Shown here piece after piece: positions 1 through 4,138 of a stretch of 26,315 bases of DNA. How positions within the stretch are numbered: position 1 is the first letter of the stretch; each line of letters starts with the position of its first letter. A program made the translations under genes and the position numbers. This stretch comes from DAOTUB01 sp034437455 (lineage in GTDB: Bacteria; Chloroflexota; Anaerolineae; B4-G1): positions 1-26,315 of the forward strand of contig DAOTUB010000227.1 in assembly GCA_034437455.1 (NCBI GenBank). Direction: 5' to 3'. Below the pieces are notes generated by a model that was not told where the DNA came from, ran no database searches, and worked only from the letters and a program-made list of their open reading frames with translations.

Positions 1-191
1 AAAGGCTGCCCCTAAATCTCGACGTTTTCGAGGCAAAAATGGGGCATGAAGCCTCAATGTAGGCCAAAAAACTGCGCCTGAAGGGACGTTTCCTGCCAAA
101 AACAAACCCTCTCCGACAGCCTGCTAGGGCGGAAGATGAGCTGATCCCCGAATCTGACATCCGAAACGTAGCCAGAGCGCTTGAGGTAGTT

Positions 192-1265
192 ATGATGGTT
201 CCGGAAGCGTGGTCTTTGATGCAACCGCTTGCCTTGGCCTTGCACCCACACTTAGAACGGCGAGGTTATTGGATTGATTGGAGTGGCTTTCTACACAGCC
301 TGATAGCTTGTGCTCATCAGCAAATGGATCTGGCAGCCGAGGCCGAGTTGCTGGCTATGCAAGGTCAAATCCAATTACAACGAGGCACCCATCAGGCAGC
401 GGTGGTTTCTTACCGCCGGGTATGGCGGCTTTGCCGTCAAACTGGTGATCAACTTGGCCGGGCCAGGGCTCTCTCCAATCTGGGTTACCTATACCGGATA
501 CAGGGGCGCTTTCACCGTGCAGAACTTTTTTGTAAGAGAGCATTGGCCTTGTTCGAGATTCTGGGAGACACCGCACGGGTGGCTTACACTGAAAATCATC
601 TAGGACTGGTCTACTATGATCAGAGATGTTGGTCTGAGGCACTACCACACCTGACCCGAGCAAAGGTGTTATTGAATCAGGTAGGAGACCAGCATGGCCT
701 GGCCAAGACGTTGCACAACCTGGGTGAGCTTTACCGGTGTACCGGTAAGCCAGAGATCGCGCTAGATTATTTCGGACAAGCCATTCGCAACTATCAAATG
801 GTAGGGGATGAGCTTAGCGTCGCTAGGCTCCATCTCAACATCGGTAACGTTTATTTTGACCGTGGTGATTTGCCGCTAGCAGAGATGACCTATAGCCAGG
901 CTGAGACTATTTTGGAGCGCGAAGGCGATGGTTTATACCTGGCCCGTATCTGTCATAACCTGGGAGTGGTGTATACTCAACTCAAGAACTGGACTGAGGC
1001 AGCGTCCTGTTTCGAACGGGCGCTGGAGCGGTGGCAAGATCTAAAGGACACGTGGAACCTGGCCAATACGTTGGGAGAACTTGCTCGCTTGCACCATATC
1101 CGTGGCCGTTGGGCCCAGGCACAGGCGTGTTTGGACGAAGCATGGGAATTGACGCGTGAACGGCGTGAATCACATTATGGTCCTTTGCGGCACGAATTGA
1201 CCGAGCTACGACAGGAATTGGCTGGTCGTCTGGCGCAAAGTAGCACAACCAAGGGCATTGCTTGA
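192..1265 (+). CDS. TPR-repeat protein (probable STAND sensor half or remnant)
   Basis: This 357-residue protein consists almost entirely of tetratricopeptide repeats of about 40 residues, with recurring A..LxNLGxLYR, ARxHLNIGNVY and ARICHNLGVVY signatures from about residue 80 to 310. TPR arrays form a right-handed superhelix that binds protein or peptide ligands; in NB-ARC/STAND proteins such an array is the C-terminal sensor. No signal peptide or membrane segment is seen, so it should be cytoplasmic. The start is the first of two adjacent ATGs, preceded by GAGG at a 5-nt spacing. The frame is open back to a TAG at 60-62 and this upstream stretch also reads like protein, so the gene may be the surviving sensor half of a longer NB-ARC-TPR gene broken upstream. 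It is the only gene on the plus strand and converges on the peptide gene at 1367-1504. TPR identity is secure; autonomy of the gene is not. Confidence 0.8.
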   Translation: MMVPEAWSLMQPLALALHPHLERRGYWIDWSGFLHSLIACAHQQMDLAAEAELLAMQGQIQLQRGTHQAAVVSYRRVWRLCRQTGDQLGRARALSNLGYLYRIQGRFHRAELFCKRALALFEILGDTARVAYTENHLGLVYYDQRCWSEALPHLTRAKVLLNQVGDQHGLAKTLHNLGELYRCTGKPEIALDYFGQAIRNYQMVGDELSVARLHLNIGNVYFDRGDLPLAEMTYSQAETILEREGDGLYLARICHNLGVVYTQLKNWTEAASCFERALERWQDLKDTWNLANTLGELARLHHIRGRWAQAQACLDEAWELTRERRESHYGPLRHELTELRQELAGRLAQSSTTKGIA

Positions 1266-1323
1266 AGACGACGAGTCTGAGCAAGCGAGCAGCAGAAGTT
1301 TACCATCCCAGACGACATAACAA

Positions 1324-1359
1324 CAAGGTGGATTCTGAAGAAATCCAGAACCCACCTTG
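1324..1359. terminator. Bidirectional hairpin terminator between converging genes
   Basis: Two 14-nt arms (1324-1337 and 1346-1359) pair with a single G-T mismatch around an 8-nt loop. On the plus strand the hairpin is followed by CTGGCTTTT, fitting an intrinsic terminator for the TPR gene ending at 1265. On the minus strand it starts 7 nt past the stop of the small peptide gene and is followed by TTGTT. The position between two convergent genes supports use by both. Confidence 0.7.
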
Positions 1360-1366
1360 CTGGCTT

Positions 1367-1504
1367 TTAAGGACACCCACCGGCTGTCCCACTGCATATA
1401 GTCGCTTGCACGACCGGAGGCGCCACAAACCGCGTGGATACGACGGACAGTGCGATGGCAAGCAGCATCGTGACGACGAAGGCTTTCAACTGTTTCCTGG
1501 ACAT
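1367..1504 (-). CDS. Small secreted peptide precursor (45 aa)
   Basis: A 45-codon ORF encodes a peptide with a textbook Sec signal: a basic N-terminus (MSRKQLK), a hydrophobic core (about residues 8-21, AFVVTMLLAIALSV) and a likely cleavage zone around residues 30-35 (...PPVVQA). This would leave a mature peptide of about ten residues with two cysteines separated by a Thr/Gly-rich loop (CSGTAGGC). An AAGGAG ribosome binding site lies about 7 nt before the ATG, and a hairpin terminator begins immediately after the stop. The gene lies outside the DGR operon, beyond its terminator, and needs its own promoter. The function is unknown; a secreted signalling peptide or small exported protein is possible. 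The ribosome site, signal peptide and terminator together make it a credible gene despite its size. Confidence 0.6.
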   Translation of the reverse strand: MSRKQLKAFVVTMLLAIALSVVSTRFVAPPVVQATICSGTAGGCP

Positions 1505-1766
1505 TTCACATCTCCTTTCTGTGTGTTAGAAAGCGAGACGCGGGGCCCCCCGGACGCCACTTTGTCGCCCGGCTCCGGAGACGTCCAGCTATGGTTTTTA
1601 ATGAACTTTTCTGCCTAAAGTGGCCACTTCTATCCTCAATATACTACTTTCCTGCCTGACATACCTGGCAGGGTCTGACAGTTTGTCTTACAGGTTATCT
1701 GTGAGGTTTCAGCAGGGTAGGCGTAGTGTGTTGTTCAGCGTGGGTTAGGTGTTGGATGTAAAGTGC
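1505..1766 (-). promoter_or_regulatory. Leader and upstream region of the small peptide gene with palindromes
   Basis: This 262-nt gap should hold the promoter of the peptide gene. Visible are a perfect 12-bp palindrome AAGTGGCCACTT at 1618-1629, an inverted repeat CCTGCC(N10)GGCAGG at 1651-1672, and a GC-rich, probably folded leader at 1537-1590 just before the ribosome site. No convincing -35/-10 pair was found; TATATT on the minus strand near 1640 is the best -10 candidate and lacks a good -35. The palindromes could be operators, but this is a guess from symmetry. Confidence 0.3.
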
Positions 1767-1809
1767 AAAAAAGCGCCCCGGCCCAGAGACGTTACCCAGG
1801 GACCGGGGC
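1767..1809 (-). terminator. Intrinsic terminator of the DGR operon
   Basis: Reading the minus strand, GCCCCGG-CCC pairs with GGG-CCGGGGC (arms 1799-1809 and 1775-1784, one bulged base) around a loop of about 14 nt, followed by GC and six T residues (1767-1772). This is a strong Rho-independent terminator. It lies about 200 nt beyond the template region, giving a natural 3' end for an RNA that contains TR. Confidence 0.85.
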
Positions 1810-1950
1810 TGTTCTATGTTTGCCCGGCTTGTCCTCATCTCCCCCCAGATTGGGAGGGAGGAGAAACAGGGGCAAGCGCGGCCAGGGACGCGGTCGTGCC
1901 ATCTCTCACGCGCCTCTTTGCACAACAAGGCGCGCAGCCTCGGCCCTCCA

Positions 1951-1972
1951 GCCCTTCGACCGTGCTCAGGGC
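1951..1972. repeat. Dispersed palindromic repeat unit, copy A
   Basis: The sequence GCCCTTCGACCGTGCTCAGG followed by GC is one of three copies of a short unit with GCCCT/AGGGC ends and a GTCGA/TGAGC core. The others are at 3661-3680 and 24510-24530. It resembles the REP-like units scattered through many environmental bacterial genomes. This copy lies in the tail of the predicted template RNA. Confidence 0.6.
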
Positions 1973-2007
1973 AAGCCGTGGCCAGAGGGCATTTCCGGAA
2001 AGCACGG

Positions 2008-2136
2008 GAGAGACGTGGGAGACGACCACTCGAAACCCGTTGTTGTCGTTGCGATTGTTCGGGTTCCTGTTGTTGCGGTAGGCGCAGCGGACGTTGTTCT
2101 CGTTGTTGAGGAAGGAGCCGCCCCGCACCACACGGC
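2008..2136 (-). repeat. DGR template region (TR)
   Basis: On the minus strand this segment would read as the C-terminal end of an FGE-sulfatase domain (RVVRGGSFL ... GFRVVVS), but it contains 12 Asn residues encoded by AAC and has no gene context of its own. It matches VR1 (3922-4050) and VR2 (24623-24751). In the core 2040-2107 the TR coding strand has 28 adenines; VR1 is changed at 21 of them, VR2 at 18, and together they touch 26. None of the 40 non-adenine positions is changed in either. AAC codons mutated at both adenines reach many residues and never a stop, which is typical of DGR templates. The 3' end differs from the VRs at two fixed positions (2014 and 2016), consistent with an IMH*/IMH pair. 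TR lies 48 nt downstream of the bAvd stop. Confidence 0.97.
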
Positions 2137-2184
2137 GGTCTCTGCGACCGGCCCCCGCACAAAGGGCCGCCCAGATGGGCGCCC

Positions 2185-2520
2185 TCAAATGCCAATTGTC
2201 TGTTTGATCCAGCCTCCTAACAAATTACCGAGCTCTTTCACCATTCGCGAGGCGTGGCGATATTGTCCCTCGCTCAACCACTCCCAGCGGACGACTAGGC
2301 GCAAATAGAGGCGCACCTTGTCCAGCTCGGCGTCGGCCTGGCGCAATTGCCTCAGGCGGGGTTGGCCCTGCAGGCGGTTCGCTTCGATGATGCGCTCCTG
2401 AAAATTCAAGGCTGCGTCTTGCAGTCGCTTGGTCACTACAAAGCGCTGGCTGCGGGGAAAAGCTATCGTCCGCGGAATGATCCAGGTGAGCAGATCATAC
2501 GTGCGCGTAAAGATGATCAT
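2185..2520 (-). CDS. avd: DGR accessory variability determinant (bAvd-type four-helix protein)
   Basis: This basic, helical protein of 111 residues starts MIIFTRTYDLLTWIIPRT and ends with ...ASRMVKELGNLLGGWIK plus a short tail. The FTRTYDLLxW...FPKSQRF-like N-terminus, a central basic helix (LRQADAELDKVRLYLRL) and the LGGWIK end are hallmarks of the bAvd family. These form a pentameric barrel that binds the DGR reverse transcriptase and template RNA and is needed for mutagenic homing. The ATG at 2518-2520 overlaps the RT stop (ATGA), which fixes the start and suggests translational coupling; a longer reading of the frame upstream is only a shadow of the RT gene. TR follows 48 nt after the stop. 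Confidence 0.92.
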   Translation of the reverse strand: MIIFTRTYDLLTWIIPRTIAFPRSQRFVVTKRLQDAALNFQERIIEANRLQGQPRLRQLRQADAELDKVRLYLRLVVRWEWLSEGQYRHASRMVKELGNLLGGWIKQTIGI

Positions 2521-3605
2521 TGGTTCTGACGCCAAGACGCACCTCCGGGTATGGGAGGGGTCTGCGCCGCCACGCTGCGCCGCAGACCCCAGGTATCGCC
2601 GTAGCGGGCGTGGTTGATCCAGCCAAGCAAGGAGCTTACCACCGCCTCCTGCGTCCCCTCGCCGGCCACCCAGCCGGTCACGAGTTGCTTGAGCTTGCGC
2701 CGGTAGGCCACGACCTTGCGCCGTTTGAGCCGCCGGTGGGTGGGATAGACCACGAACCCCAGGAATGGAAACCCCTCGGTCGTGGGGCGGGGGTGCGCGC
2801 CGGGGTGGATCGTCAGCCGCAGGCGAGCCAAGCGCCCGACGACCGCATCGCGCCAACCCCACAACGTGCGCTTGTCGTCGGCGAACAGCAGCGTGTCGTC
2901 TACGTACCGCACGTACCCGCCGCGTCGCTTACAGCAGCGCAATTCGCGCTTTACAAAGTGGTCGAAGGGATCGAGGTAGCAGTTCGACCAGAATTGACTG
3001 GTCAGGTTGCCTATTGGCAACCCGCGAGGCCGCAGGGCGCTCAGGAGCGTATCGCCGGGAAAGTAGCGCATCCGGTATTCTTCGGTCAACACTCCCACCC
3101 CGCTGGCCAGAATCTGGTCCACCAGCCACAGCACATCCGGATCGGCGATCTTGCGGGCTAGTATCTCTCGCAAGATCGGATGGTCAATCGCGGGAAAGAA
3201 TTGTTCTATGTCGCACTGGAGCACATAGCGAAAACGGCGGGCAACGTGTTGCGCCCGATCCAGCGCGCGATGCGTCCCCTTCCCGACCCGGTTGGCGTAC
3301 GAGTCGTGAATAAAGCCGCGCTCGAACAAAGGCTCGATCACGTTGCAGAGCGCGTGGTGGACGACGCGATCGCGGAAAGGGGCAGCGCTGATAAGCCGAC
3401 GCTTGGGGTCGTGGATGTAGAAAGAGTCGTAGGGGCCGGGATGATAGGTCTTGGACTCGAGCTCCTGTTCGAGTTGCAACAAGTTATCCGCCAACTGGTA
3501 CTCAAAGCAGGCGGCTGGCTCCCGGCCCCGCTTGCCCCGCGCCGCCTTGCGGGTTGCCAAACGCAGATTTTCCCAGGAATGGATCTGTTCATAAAGTTCG
3601 CCCAA
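2517..3605 (-). CDS. DGR reverse transcriptase
   Basis: A group-II-intron-like, DGR-type reverse transcriptase of 362 residues. Visible motifs, numbered from the start at 3605: LISAAPFRDRVVHHAL (about 71-86), catalytic CDIEQFF with Asp132, the DGR-type IGNLTSQ box (198-204), the YVDD active site (234-237) and FLGF (281-284). The Ser-Gln in the IGNLTSQ box separates DGR enzymes from most other RTs. It copies TR RNA into cDNA with errors at adenines; the cDNA then replaces VR sequence. I prefer the TTG at 3603-3605, which has GGAGGAGG 5 nt upstream and gives the family-like N-terminus xGELYEQIHSWENL; a TTG at 3636-3638 would add 11 residues. It overlaps avd by 4 nt. The 267-nt gap upstream holds a palindromic element, so RT may be read through from the NACHT-FGE gene or have a promoter of its own. 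Confidence 0.95.
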   Translation of the reverse strand: MGELYEQIHSWENLRLATRKAARGKRGREPAACFEYQLADNLLQLEQELESKTYHPGPYDSFYIHDPKRRLISAAPFRDRVVHHALCNVIEPLFERGFIHDSYANRVGKGTHRALDRAQHVARRFRYVLQCDIEQFFPAIDHPILREILARKIADPDVLWLVDQILASGVGVLTEEYRMRYFPGDTLLSALRPRGLPIGNLTSQFWSNCYLDPFDHFVKRELRCCKRRGGYVRYVDDTLLFADDKRTLWGWRDAVVGRLARLRLTIHPGAHPRPTTEGFPFLGFVVYPTHRRLKRRKVVAYRRKLKQLVTGWVAGEGTQEAVVSSLLGWINHARYGDTWGLRRSVAAQTPPIPGGASWRQNQ

Positions 3606-3642
3606 TGGTACCTCCTCCGAAAATAAATCTGTTACCAATTTG

Positions 3643-3780
3643 CGTCATTCCGAGCAGCCTGCCCTGAGCTTGTCGAAGGGACCGAAGGGAGTCGAGGAAT
3701 CTCAGTCACATTTACCATCGCAAATGGAGATTCCGCCGGACGCAAAGCGTCCGCATCCGCTACGCTCACTCGGAATGACG
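3643..3780. repeat. MITE-like palindromic element between the VR1 gene and the RT
   Basis: Perfect 12-bp outer inverted repeats (CGTCATTCCGAG at 3643-3654, CTCGGAATGACG at 3769-3780) enclose inner arms GGAATCTC (3696-3703) and GAGATTCC (3727-3734) and a perfect hairpin GGACGC-AAA-GCGTCC (3738-3752). The 138-bp unit encodes nothing and contains a copy of the short repeat at 3661-3680. It looks like a non-autonomous dispersed palindrome; no target-site duplication was identified. Confidence 0.65.
3661..3680. repeat. Dispersed palindromic repeat unit, copy B
   Basis: GCCCTGAGCTTGTCGAAGGG, the second copy of the unit, lies inside the larger palindromic element at 3643-3780 and is inverted relative to copies A and C. 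Confidence 0.6.
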
Positions 3781-3816
3781 GGACTGGGTAGTAGTAACCT
3801 CCCCTCGAAATTTGCT

Positions 3817-4138
3817 ACTCGCGACCCGCCTTTGGCGGGATTTAACCGCCGCGCTCGCTGCGCTCGCGCAGAGGGCAGATTTCCAGAGTACAGAGCGCAG
3901 AGCATCAGATTTCCGAGCTGCGAGAGATGGGGGAGACGACCACTCGAAACCCGAAGTGGCCGACGCGAGTGTCCGGGAACCCGCTGCTGCGGTAGGCGCA
4001 GCGGACGAAGAACGCGCGGTCGAGGAAGGAGCCGCCCCGCACCACACGGCTGATCGCGTCTCCAGCTTCCAGATTCTCTCGACCATCCTGCGGATCATAG
4101 GGATAGCCCTTGTACACGCTCCGCGTCCACTCCCATAC
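3817..4138 (-). repeat. Shared target cassette 1 (C-terminus, VR1 and 3' flank)
   Basis: This 322-bp segment matches 24494-24839 at constant offset except for a 24-bp insertion in the latter. The match covers the last roughly 78 codons of both NACHT-FGE genes and continues about 90 bp past their stop codons. Outside the VR core the two copies differ at only scattered positions: about 76 nt upstream of the VR (around 4059-4134) show a single mismatch, and the 3' flank shows a handful. Inside the VR core they diverge strongly. The 3' flank contains a perfect CCCGCC-TTT-GGCGGG hairpin at 3825-3839. Confidence 0.85.

Larger units (their letters stand above)
1810..2184 (-). ncRNA. Predicted DGR template RNA (TR plus 3' tail)
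   Basis: From the bAvd stop codon to the terminator there is no credible gene. The first part (2136 to 2008) is the template region; the following 200 nt are GC-rich and contain inverted repeats, including GCGCC/GGCGC arms at 1910-1914 and 1929-1933 and a palindromic repeat unit at 1951-1972. In characterised DGRs the RNA flanking TR is needed for cDNA priming and RT/Avd binding, so this tail is a candidate functional spacer. That role is inferred from position and the bounding terminator; the RNA ends are not visible from sequence. Confidence 0.6.

Noticed and set aside
1262..1618. 118-codon plus-strand ORF after the TPR gene
   Set aside because: It runs through the terminator hairpin and antisense to the small peptide gene; composition is not protein-like.
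1835..2188. 117-codon minus-strand ORF that looks like an FGE-sulfatase C-terminus
   Set aside because: It is the DGR template region read as protein: no upstream domain, strings of AAC codons, no ribosome site. Annotated as TR instead.
2185..2862. Longer reading of the bAvd frame (225 codons)
   Set aside because: The extra N-terminal half is the RT gene in another frame; the ATG overlapping the RT stop gives the family-like start.
2517..3605. Possibility that the RT belongs to a group II intron or a retron
   Set aside because: No maturase or endonuclease domain and no intron structure; the IGNLTSQ motif, adjacent bAvd and TR/VR pair identify a DGR.
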